Part shown: positions 24,431-36,000 of the stretch, one piece after another
Layout of the letters: each line of letters begins with the position of its first letter
How positions within the stretch are numbered: the stretch's first letter is position 1
Origin: Sambucus nigra
Taxonomy: Eukaryota > Streptophyta > Magnoliopsida > Dipsacales > Adoxaceae
Length of the DNA stretch: 64,000 nucleotides
Assembly: GCA_949130495.1 (NCBI GenBank)
Contig: OX422213.1
Span: 58,688,678 to 58,752,677 of the forward strand
Direction: 5' to 3'
The notes under the pieces: generated by a model
What the model was told of the DNA's origin: nothing
Seen by the model: the letters and a program-made list of their open reading frames with translations, nothing else
The model's database searches: none
Position numbers and translations under genes: made by a program

Positions 24431-24929
24431 ACACTTACTAAAATATAAATACTCTAAAAAAATAATATGGTTCCTTCCAAATTTTTATCTCTCCCTCTCT
24501 CTCCTCTCTAAATTAGATCTCCCGCTCCCGCTCCCGCTCGTCTCTCCTCCCTCTCGTCTCTATCCCTCACTCACACAACCTATATTTTTGGTCTCATCAC
24601 TCTCTCTCAAGATGAACCTCAACTGTCAGATTTCTGATCTTTTTGATCAAACCGATTTGATTTGGTGTCTTTTGTTGAAGGAGATCTTAGTTTCAAAGTG
24701 TTTGGACTTTTTTTTTGGTTTTTCCGATTTGGCTTTTTTGTTCCGGCGATTTTTGTGACCAGCGCGTTTTCTTTTTCGGTGATGGTTACGGTCCCGGTGT
24801 GGTGACTGGGTTTCTGGTATTGAGATTCCAGTGTGGGAGGGTTTTATTCAAGCGGGTTTTTCCGGTGGTACAAGTTCCTCCGGCGGTGATTTCGGTGGCA
24901 TGGATTTGGGTAAGTTTTTTTTTAATTTA

Positions 24930-24932
<3 letters not shown>

Positions 24933-24966
<34 letters not shown>
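24933..24966. repeat. (TA)n microsatellite
   Basis: A pure run of alternating A and T lies shortly after the splice-donor-like site at 24908. Confidence 0.95.
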
Positions 24967-24969
<3 letters not shown>

Positions 24970-25835
24970 CTGTTGTTGCTGCGTAAGATTGAAACTTTTG
25001 GGGCTGGTGTGTTTTAAACCTCAAACTGATCTGCTAACAAAGGCTTTTAAGTTTGAATCTGTGTTGAATTTTTTTTGTTTTTTTTGAGTTTCTTTTTGGG
25101 TTTAATTTATTAACAATCTGCTTAATTAATTTAGATATTAAATTCTGGACTGATTTTTGTTGTTGGTTTGTTGAAAAGTTTGGGACTGATTTGTTGTCGT
25201 TTTTTTTTTTAAATATTAATCTATTGGGATTAATTTATTAACAATCTGTTTGATTTTGTTTTTGAAGGGTTTCTTCTTTCGATTTTGGCTTGGTGTTTAT
25301 TTAGTGCGATTTGGGGTTAGTTGTTTGTATAGAGGGTGAGAGCATTGTGGTGGTGGAGGTTAGAGCCGACAAAATTCAATCCGTAGTCAGGCAAAATTTT
25401 CCTCCAAACACTTGAGATAGGCGTGCATATAACATTTTTCCACCGAGCCAAATGGCCTCCACCTCCGTCTCTCGCAACAGTAACGTTTCCGAAAGAATCA
25501 AATCCGCCGCTTCAGTTATTTACTTGGACAATCAATTTGTCGTCGCTGTAAATTTCCTATTCCTTAAACCCTCAAACTAAATTTTTATGCTGATTAAGTT
25601 TTGATTGTGTGTTTCACGAAATCCGAAAAGCTCTAATGGTGATGAAGGAAATTGGGATTGATTTGGAGAGAGACAATCAATCTCAAATGGTAACCATTAA
25701 TTCATAACCTTTGGAACTTAGGAAACTTATTCTATTTTAGTTTTTTTCTCAAGGTAATGACTCTACTACATTCCTAATATAAAAAGGTTTACTTAGAATG
25801 TATGTAACTAAATATATATGCTCTATTAATAAGAT

Positions 25836-25956
25836 GAGTAATTCTAGAGCGATACTTGATTACCACACATTTTGGGCTTTACGTGTCGCGTCCCTATTAG
25901 TTATGTAACTATAAATTTTTATGTGTCGTAATCATGCGCCGCTCTAGAGTTACTTT
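25836..25956. mobile_element. Small inverted-repeat element (MITE) inside the CACTA element
   Basis: The ends are imperfect inverted repeats about 35 bp long: GAGTAATTCTAGAGCG on the left, and AAGTAACTCTAGAGCG read inward from the right, with further matches GATTACCACACAT/GATTACGACACAT. It is about 120 bp with no coding capacity. The target duplication is not clear. Confidence 0.7.
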
Positions 25957-26294
25957 AATTAATTATATATACACATTATTCTTATATATATATATTTGGT
26001 TGAGAAGTTTTTTTCCCCTCCACTTATTGCTTTTTTTAAATCAAAAGCTACATCATAATCATGAAGAGAATTTGGATCTTACTTTAGTGACTTGATGCAG
26101 GTTGCAACTCCTGTAAAAGTATGATTTCTAGATCATCAAAAGGCATTGATCCAGGCTCAACAAAGAAGTTGAAAAGTTTGGACGGGCATGCTGTGCCAGT
26201 AGGCGAAGACAGAGCTGCGCGTCGCCCCTGTTTCCTGCAGCAGAGGACATCATTCAGCCCGTGTCTCTCCTCCCGTGCACTGCCCCTAGCAGAG

Positions 26295-27002
26295 GTAAAC
26301 TTATTTTTGTTTTGTTTTTTTAGTTCGTTTTTTATTTTTTATGACTTTGATGTATTGTTACAAACTTTAAAAATTCAATATGATTTCAATGTGAATTCAA
26401 TATTCTTTTGTAAATGTACAACTGCTGTAGGTACTATATCTATGTGAATTCATTGTAACTTTGGTATTGAATATTGTGAGTTAAAATAGGCATTAAATAT
26501 TGAATATTGTTAAGGTATATTGTTAACTAACAATTTCAATATACCTTATATGAATAGTTAACAATATTCAATACCTTATACAATATCCAATATACAGTAT
26601 TGATATGAATAGTTAACAATATTCAATATGAATGTGCATACCGTATATTGAATATTCAATACCTTATACATTCAATATGAATAGTTAACAATATTCAATA
26701 CCTTATAGCTTATATATTCAATACCTTATACCTTATTGAATGTTCTATATATTGCAACTATGTGAATTCATATTGAATTTTCTATGTATTCTAACTGTTA
26801 ACTATATATGGAAATTCATATTGAATGTTTATAATGAAGTCTTGATTGGTATTGAATATATAAGGTATTGGCTAAATGACTACTGTATATCCACCACAAC
26901 ATCATCTGCTAATATAAATGTTCTTTCCATAATGTTGATATATGTTTTCCTTATGTAGATTGTATCGGAGATACGCAAGATATTCAATACCTTATACCAT
27001 AA
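26295..27002. repeat. Irregular AT-rich repeats before the satellite array
   Basis: From about 26410 to 26760, shuffled copies of GAATAGTTAACAATATTCAA and TTCAATACCTTATA recur in both orientations with many small palindromes (GTTAAC, AATATT). The segment could form extensive secondary structure. A GC-poor stretch without recognisable features follows to 27002, where the first monomer of the array begins. The 72-codon frame at 26740-26958 is not convincing. Confidence 0.7.
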
Positions 27003-30000
27003 TTTGACAATATCTAGATTCAGATTAAAAACAAGCCGTTGAAGCGTGGAAACCCCAACCAGCCCCTAAACGGACCCGTAAGAGGCACGAGCACCTCGCA
27101 CGGGACCAATGTAACTTGTACGAATTGACCACGTAGTCGCGGGTCTCCCGGTTTGAGAATACGACGATAATATGCAAAAATCAGCACTTAGACTTAAAAA
27201 TAGGCCGTTAAAGGGTGAAAAAATAAACCAGCCCCCAAACGGACCCGTAAGAGGCACGAACACCTCGCACGGGACCAATGTAACTTGTACGAACTGACCG
27301 CGTAGTCCCGGGTCTCCCGGTTTGAGAATACGACGATAATTTGAAAAAATCACACTTAGACTTAAAAACAAGCCGTTAAAGGGTGAAAACAAAAACCAGC
27401 CCCCAAACGACCCCGTAGGAGGCACGAACACATCGCACGGGACCAATGTAACTTGTAGGAACTGATCGCGTTGTCCCGGATCTCTCGGTTTGAGAGTATG
27501 ACAATAATTTGCAAAAATCAGCATTTAAAACTTAAAAACAAGCCGTTAAAGGGTGAAAGCCCAAACCACCCCCCAAACGACCCCGTAGGGGGCACGAACA
27601 CCTCGCACGGGACCAATGTAACTTGTAGGAACTGACCGCGTAGTCCCGGGTCTCCCGATTTGTGAATATGACGATAATTTGCAAAAATCACACTTAGTTA
27701 AAAACAAGCCGTCAAAGGGTGAAAACCCAAACCACCCCCCAAACGACCCCGTAGGAGGCACAAACACCTCGCACGGGACCAATGTAACTTGTAGGAACTG
27801 ACCGCGTACTCCCGAGTCTCCCGGTTTGTGAATATGACGATAATTTGCAAAAATCATCACTTAAACTTAAAAACAAGCCGTTAAAGGGTGAAAACCCAAA
27901 CCACCCCCCAAACGACCCCGTAGGGGGCACGAACACCTTGCACGGGACCAATGTAACTTGTAGGAACTGACCGCGTAGTCCCTGGTCTCCCGGTTTGAGA
28001 GTATGACGATAATTTGCAAAAATCAGCACTTAAACTTAAAAACAAGCCGTCAAAGGGTGAAATCCAAACCACCCCCCAATCGACCCCGTAGGGGGCACGA
28101 ACACCTCGAAGGGGACCAATGTAACTTGTAGGAACTGACCGCGTAGTCCCGGGTCTCCCGGTTTCTGAATATGACGATAATTTGCAAAAATCAACACTTA
28201 AACTTAAAAACAAGCAGTTAAAAGGTGCAAACCCAAACCACTCCCAAACGACCCCGTAGGGGGCACGTACACCTCGCACCGGACAAATGTAACTTGCAGA
28301 AACTGACCGCGTAGTCCCGGGTCTCCCGGTTTGAGAGTATGACGATAATTTGCAAAAATCAACACTTAAACTTAAAAACAAGCCGTCAAAGGGAGAAAAT
28401 TGGAACCACCACCCAAACGACCCCGTAGGGGGCACGAACACCTCGCACGGGACCAATGTAACTTGTCGAAACTGACCGCGTAGTCCCGGGTCTCCCGGTT
28501 TGTGAATATGGCGATAATTTGCAAAAATCACACTTAGTTAAAAATAAGCCGTCAAAGGGTGAAAACCCAAACCACCGCCCAAACGACCCCGTAAGAGGCA
28601 CAAACACCTCGTATGGGACCAATGTAACTTGTAGGAACTGATCGCGTAGTCCCAGGTCTCCCGGTTTGATTGTATGACGATAATTTGCAAAAATCAGCAC
28701 TTAAACTTAAAAACAAGCCGTTAAAGGGTGAAAAAACAAATTATCCCACAAACGACCCCGCAGGGGGCACGAACACCTCGCACGGGACCAATGTAACTTG
28801 TAGGAACTGACCGCGTAGTCCTGGGTCTCCCGGTTTGTGAATATGACGATAATTTGCAAAAATCAGCACTTAAACTTAAAAACAAGCCGTCAAAGGGTGA
28901 AAACCCAAACCATCCCACAAACGACCCCGTAGGGGGCACGAACACCTCGCACGGGACCAATGTAACTTGTAGGAACTGACCGCGTAGTCCTGGGTCTCCC
29001 GATTTGAGAGTATGGCGATAATTTGCAAAAATCAGCACTTAAACTTAAAAACAAGCCGTCAAAGGGTGAAAACCCAAACCACCCCCCAAACGACCCCGTA
29101 GGAGGCACAAACACCTCGCACGGGACCAATGTAACTTGTAGGAACTGACCGCGTAGTCCCGGGTCTCCCGGTTTGTGAATATGACGATAATTTGCAAAAA
29201 TCAGAACTTAAACTTAAAAACAAGCCGTTAAAGGGTGAAAACCCAAACCACCCCCCAAACGACCCCGTAGGGGGCACGAACACCTCGCACGGGACCAATG
29301 TAACTTGTAGGAACTGACCGCGTAGTCCCTGGTCTCCCGGTTTGAGAGTATGACGATAATTTGCAAAAATCAGCACTTAAACTTAAAAAGAAGCCGTCAA
29401 AGGGTGAAACCCAAACCACCCCCCAATCGACCCCGTAGGGGGCACAAACACCTCGAAGGGGACCAATGTAACTTGTAGGAACTGACCGCATAGTCCCGGG
29501 TCTCCCGATTTATGAATTTGATGATAATTTGCAAAAATCAACACTTAAACTTAAAAACAAGCAGTTAAAGGGTGCAAACCCAAACCACCACCCCAAACGA
29601 CCCCGTAGGGGGCACGTGCACCTCGCACCGGACAAATCTAACTTGAAGAAACTGACCGCGTAGTCTCGGGTCTCCCAGTTTGAGAGTATGATGATAATTT
29701 GTAAAAATCATCACTTAAACTTAAAAACAAGCCGTCAAAGGGTGAAAACTGAAACCACCCCCCAAACGACCACGTAGGGGGCACGAACAACTCGCACGGG
29801 ACCAATGTAACTTGTCGGAACTGACCGCGTAGTCCCGGGTCTCCCGTTTTGTGAATATGACGATAATTTGCAAAAATCACACTTAGTTAAAAACAAGCCG
29901 TCAAAGGGTGAAAACCCAAACCACCCCCCAAACGACCCCGTAGGAGGCACAAACACCTCGTATGGGACCAATGTAACTTGTAGGAACTGATCGCGTAGTC

Positions 30001-33000
30001 CCAGGTCTCCCGGTTTGATTGTATGACGATAATTTGCAAAAATCAGCACTTAAACTTAAAAACAAGCCGTTAAAGGGTGAAAAACCAAATTATCCCACAA
30101 ACGACCTCGCAGGGGGCACGAACACCTCGCACGGGACCAATGTAACTTGTAGGAACTGACCGCGTAGTCCTGGGTCTCCCGGTTTGTGAATATGACGATA
30201 ATTTGCAAAAATCAGCACTTAAACTTAAAAACAAGCCGTCAAAGGGTGAAAACCCAAACCATCCCACAAACGTCCCCGTAGGGGGCACGAACACCTCGCA
30301 CGGGACCAATGTAACTTGTAGGAACTGACCGCGTAGTCCTGGGCCACCCGATTTGAGAGTATGGCGATAATTTGCAAAAATCAGCACTTAAACTTGAAAA
30401 CAAGCCGTCAAAGGGTGAAAACCCAAACCACCCCCCAAACGACCCCGTAGGAGGCACAAACACCTCGCACGGGACCAATGTAACTTATAGGAACTGACCG
30501 CGTACTCCCGGGTCTCCCGGTTTGTGAATATGACGATAATTTGCAAAAATCAGCACTTAAACTTAAAAACAAGCCGTTAAAGGATGAAAACCCAAACCAC
30601 CCCCCAAACGACCCCGTAGGGGCACGAACACCTCGCACGGGACCAATGTAACTTGTAGGAACTGACCGCGTAGTCCCTGGTCTCCCGGTTTGAGAGTATG
30701 ACGATAATTTGCAAAAATCAGCACTTAAACTTAAAAACAAGTCGTCAAAGGGTGAAACCCAAACCACCTCCCAATCGACCCCGTAGGGGGCACGAACACC
30801 TCGAAGGGGACCAATGTAACTTGTAGGAACTGACCGCGTAGTCCCGGGTCTCCCGGTTTGAGAGTATGACGATAATTTGTAAAAATCAGCACTTAAACTT
30901 AAAAACAAGCCGTCAAAGGGTGAAAACTGAAACCACCCCCCAAACGACCCCGTAGGGGGCACGAACACCTCGCACGGGACCAATGTAACTTGTCGGAACT
31001 GACCGCGTAGTCCCGGGTCTCCCGTTTTGTGAATATGACGATAATTTGCAAAAATCACACTTAGTTAAAAACAAGCCGTCAAAGGGTGAAAACCCAAACC
31101 ACCCCCAAACGACCCCGTAGGAGGTACAAACACCTCGCATGGGACCAATGTAACTTGTAGGAACTGATCGCGTAGTCCCAGGTCTCCCGGTTTGATAGTA
31201 CGACGATAATTTGCAAAAATCAGCACTTAAACTTAAAAACAAGCCGTTAAAGGGTGAAAAACCAAATTATCCCACAAACGACCCCGTAGGGGGCACGAAC
31301 ACCTCGTACGGGACCAATGTAACTTGTAGGAACTGACCGCGTAGTCCTGGGTCTCCCGGTTTGTGAATATGACGATAATTTGCAAAAATCAGCACTTAAA
31401 CTTAAAAACAAGCCGTCAAAGGGTGAAAACCCAAACCATCCCACAAACGACCCCGTAGGGGGCACGAACACCTCGCACGGGACCAATGTAACTTGTAGGA
31501 ACTGACCGCGTAGTCGTGGGTCTCCCGATTTGAGAGTATGGCGATAATTTGCAAAAATCAGCACTTAAACTTAAAAACAACCCGTCAAAGGGTGAAAACC
31601 CAAACCACCCCCCAAACGACCCCGTAGGAGGCACAAACACCTCGCACGGGACCAATGTAACTTGTAGGAACTGACCGCGTAGTCCCGGGTCTCCCGGTTT
31701 GTGAATATGATGATAATTTGCAAAAATCAGCACTTAAACTTAAAAACAAGCCGTTAAAGGATGAAAACCCAAACCACCCCCCAAACGACCCCGTAGGGGG
31801 CACGAACACCTCGCACGGGACCAATGTAACTTGTAGGAACTGACCGCGTAGTCCCTGGTCTCCCAGTTTGAGAGTATGACGATAATTTGCAAAAATCAGC
31901 ACTTAAACTTAAAAACAAGTCGTCAAAGGGTGAAACCCAAACCACCCCCCAATCGACCCCGTAGGGGGCACGAACACCTCGAAGGGGACCAATGTAACTT
32001 GTAGGAACTGACCGCGTAGTCCCGGGTCTCCCGGTTTATGAATATGATGATAATTTGCAAAAATCAACACTTAAACTTAAAAACAAGCAGTTAAAGGGTG
32101 CAAACCCAAACCACCCCCCCAAACGACCCCGTAGGGGGCACGTACACCTCATACCGGACAAATCTAACTTGAAGAAACTGACCGCGTAGTCCCGGGTCTC
32201 CCGGTTTGAGAGTATGACGATAATTTGTAAAAATCAGCACTTAAACTTAAAAACAAGCCGTCAAAGGGTGAAAACTGAAACCACCCCCCAAACGACCCCG
32301 TAGGGGGCACGAACACCTCGCACGGGACCAATGTAACTTGTCGGAACTGACCGCGTAGTCCCGGGTCTCCCGTTTTGTGAATATGACGATAATTTGCAAA
32401 AATCACACTTAGTTAAAAATAAGCCGTCAAAGGGTGAAAACCCAAACCACCCCCAAACGACCCCGTAGGAGGCACAAACACCTCGCATGGGACCAATGTA
32501 ACTTGTAGGAACTGATCGCGTAGTCCCAGGTCTCCCGGTTTGATAGTATGATGATAATTTGCAAAAATCAACACTTAAACTTAAAAACAAGCCGTTAAAG
32601 GGTGAAAAACCAAATTATCCCACAAACGACCCCGTAGGGGGCACGAACACCTCGCACGGGACCAATGTAACTTGTAGGAACTGACCGCGTAGTCCTGGGT
32701 CTCCCGGTTTGTGAATATGACGATAATTTGCAAAAATCAGCACTTAAACTTAAAAACAAGCCGTCAAAGGGTGAAAACCCAAACCATCCCACAAACGACC
32801 CCGTAGGGGGCACGAACACCTCGCACGGGACCAATGTAACTTGTAGGAACTGACCGCGTAGTCCTGGGTCTCCCGATTTGAGAGTATGGCGATAATTTGC
32901 AAAAATCAGCACTTAAACTTAAAAACAACCCGTCAAAGGGTGAAAACCCAAACCACCCCCCAAACGACCCCGTAGGAGGCACAAACACCTCGCACGGGAC

Positions 33001-36000
33001 CAATGTAACTTGTAGGAACTGACCGCGTAGTCCCGGGTCTCCCGGTTTGTGAATATGACGATAATTTGCAAAAATCAGCACTTAAACTTAAAAACAAGTC
33101 GTTAAAGGATGAAAACCCAAACCACCCCCCAAACGACCCCGTAGGGGGCACGAACACCTCGCACGGGACCAATGTAACTTGTAGGAACTGACCGCGTAGT
33201 CCCTGGTCTCCCAGTTTGAGAGTATGACGATAATTTGCAAAAATCAGCACTTAAACTTAAAAATAAGTCATCAAAGGGTGAAACCCAAACCACCCCCCAA
33301 TCGACCCCGTAGGGGGCACGAACACCTCGAAGGGGACCAATGTAACTTGTAGGAACTGACCGCGTAGTTCCGGGTCTCCCGGTTTATGAATATGATGATA
33401 ATTTGCAAAAATCAACACTTAAACTTAAAAACAAGCAGTTAAAGGGTGCAAACCCAAACCACCCCCCAAACGACCCCGTAGGGGGCACGTACACCTCGCA
33501 CCGGACAAATCTAACTTGAAGAAACTGACCGCGTAGTCCCGGGTCTCCCGATTAGAGAGTATGACGATAATTTGTAAAAATCAGCACTTAAACTTAAAAA
33601 CAAGCCGTCAAAGGGTGAAAACTGAAACCACCCCCCAAACGACCCCGTAGGGGGCACGAACACCTCGCACGGGACCAATGTAACTTGTCGGAACTGACCG
33701 CGTAGTCCCGGGTCTCCCGTTTTGTGAATATGACGATAATTTGCAAAAATCACACTTAGTTAAAAACAAGCCGTCAAAGGGTGAAAACCCAAACCACCCC
33801 CAAACGACCCCGTAGGAGGCACAAACACCTCGCATGGGACCAATGTAACTTGTAGGAACTGATCGCGTAGTCCCAGGTCCCCCGGTTTGATAGTATGACG
33901 ATAATTTGCAAAAATCAGCACTTAAACTTAAAAACAAGCCGTTAAAGGGTGAAAAACCAGATTATCCCACAAACGACCCCGTAGGGGGCACGAACACCTC
34001 GCACGGGACCAATGTAACTTGTAGGAACTGACCGCGTAGTCCTGGGTCTCCCGGTTTGTGAATATGACGATAATTTGCAAAAATCAGCACTTAAACTTAA
34101 AAACAAGCCGTCAAAGGGTGAAAACCCAAACCATCCCACAAACGACCCCGTAGGGGGCACGAACACCTCGCACGGGACCAATGTAACTTGTAGGAACTGA
34201 CCGCGTAGTCCTGGGTCTCCCGATTTGAGAGTATGGCGATAATTTGCAAAAATCAGCACTTAAACTTAAAAACAACCCGTCAAAGGGTGAAAACCCAAAC
34301 CACCCCCCAAACGACCCCGTAGGAGGCACAAACACCTCGCATGGGACCAATGTAACTTGTAGGAACTGACCGCGTAGTCCCGGGTCTCCCGGTTTGTGAA
34401 TATGACGATAATTTGCAAAAATCAGCACTTAAACTTAAAAACAAGCCGTTAAAGGATGAAAACCCAAACCACCCCCCAAACGACCCCGTAGGGGGCACGA
34501 ACACCTCGCACGGGACCAATGTAACTTGTAGGAACTGACCGCGTAGTCCCTGGTCTCCCAGTTTGAGAGTATGACGATAATTTGCAAAAATCAGCACTTA
34601 AACTTAAAAACAAGTCGTCAAAGGGTGAAACCCAAACCACCCACCAATCGACCCCGTAGGGGGCACGAACACCTCGAAGGGGACCAATGTAACTTGTAGG
34701 AACTGACCGCGTAGTCCCGGGTCTCCCGGTTTATGAATATGATGATAATTTGCAAAAATCAACACTTAAACTTAAAAACAAGCAGTTAAAGGGTGCAAAC
34801 CCAAACCACCCCCCCAAACGACCCCGTAGGAGGCACGTACACCTCGCACCGGACAAATCTAACTTGAAGAAACTGACCGCGTAGTCCCGGGTCTCCCGGT
34901 TTGAGAGTATGATGATAATTTGTAAAAATCAGCACTTAAACTTAAAAACAAGCCGTCAAAGGGTGAAAACTGAAACCACCCCCCAAACGACCCCGTAGGG
35001 GGCACGAACACCTCGCACGGGACCAATGTAACTTGTCGGAACTGACCGCGTAGTCCCGGGTCTCCCGTTTTGTGAATATGACGATAATTTGCAAAAATCA
35101 CACTTAGTTAAAAACAAGCCGTCAAAGGGTGAAAACCCAAACCACCCCCCAAACGACCCCGTAGGAGGCACAAACACCTCGCATGGGACCAATGTAACTT
35201 GTAGGAACTGATCGCGTAGTCCCAGGTCTCCCGGTTTGATAGTATGACGATAATTTGCAAAAATCAGCACTTAAACTTAAAAACAAGCCGTTAAAGGGTG
35301 AAAAACCAAATTATCCCACAAACGACCCCGTAGGGGGCACGAACACCTCGCACGGGACCAATGTAACTTGTAGGAACTGATCGCGTAGTCCTGGGTCTCC
35401 CGGTTTGTGAATATGACGATAATTTGAAAAAATCACACTTAGTTAAAAACAAGCCGTCAAAGGGTGTAAAACCAAACCACCTCCCAAACGACCCCGAAGG
35501 GGGCACGAACACCTCGTACGGGACCAATGTAACTTGTAGGAACTGACCGCGTAGTCCCGGGTCTCACGATTTCTGAATATGACGATAATTTGCAAAAATC
35601 ATCCCTTAAACTTAAAAACAACCCGTTAAAGTGTGAAAACCCAAACCACCCACCAAACGACCCCGTAGGAGGCACAAAAACCTCGCACGGGACCAATGTA
35701 ACTTGTAGGAACTGACCGCGTAGTCCCAGGTCTCCCGGTTTGAGAGTATGACGATAATTTGCAAAAATCAGCACTTAAACTTGAAAACAAGCCATCAAAG
35801 GGTGAAAACCCAAACCATCCCACAAACGACCCCGTAGGGGGCACGAACACCTCGTACGGGACCAATGTAACTTGTAGGAACTGACCGCGTAGTCCTGAGT
35901 CTCCCGATTTGAGAGTATGGCGATAATTTGCAAAAATCAGCACTTAAACTTAAAAACAAGCCGTCAAAGGGTGAAAACCCAAACCACCCCTCAATCGACC

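Larger units (their letters stand above)
24480..26294 (+). pseudogene. Gene-like, possibly captured host sequence inside the CACTA element
   Basis: A CT-rich leader-like stretch (24480-24600), a splice-donor-like GGGTAAGT at about 24908, an ATG at 25452 opening MASTSVSRNSNVSERIKSAA and ending at a GTAAAT donor at 25551, a second short segment (about 25630-25688, MKEIGIDLERDNQSQM, then GTAACC), and a third segment (26101-26294, after a GCAG acceptor, ending AGAG before GTAAAC) together look like exons and introns of a host gene. The GC content of the third segment is higher than its surroundings. I do not recognise the protein, and the segments do not join into one long open frame as read by eye. 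Capture of gene pieces is known for CACTA elements. Alternatively this is the element's own untranslated transcript. Confidence 0.4.

Noticed and set aside
25452..25688. Naming the gene-like segments in the CACTA element after a specific cell-division or trafficking protein
   Set aside because: The segments are too short and the resemblance too vague. No family was assigned.
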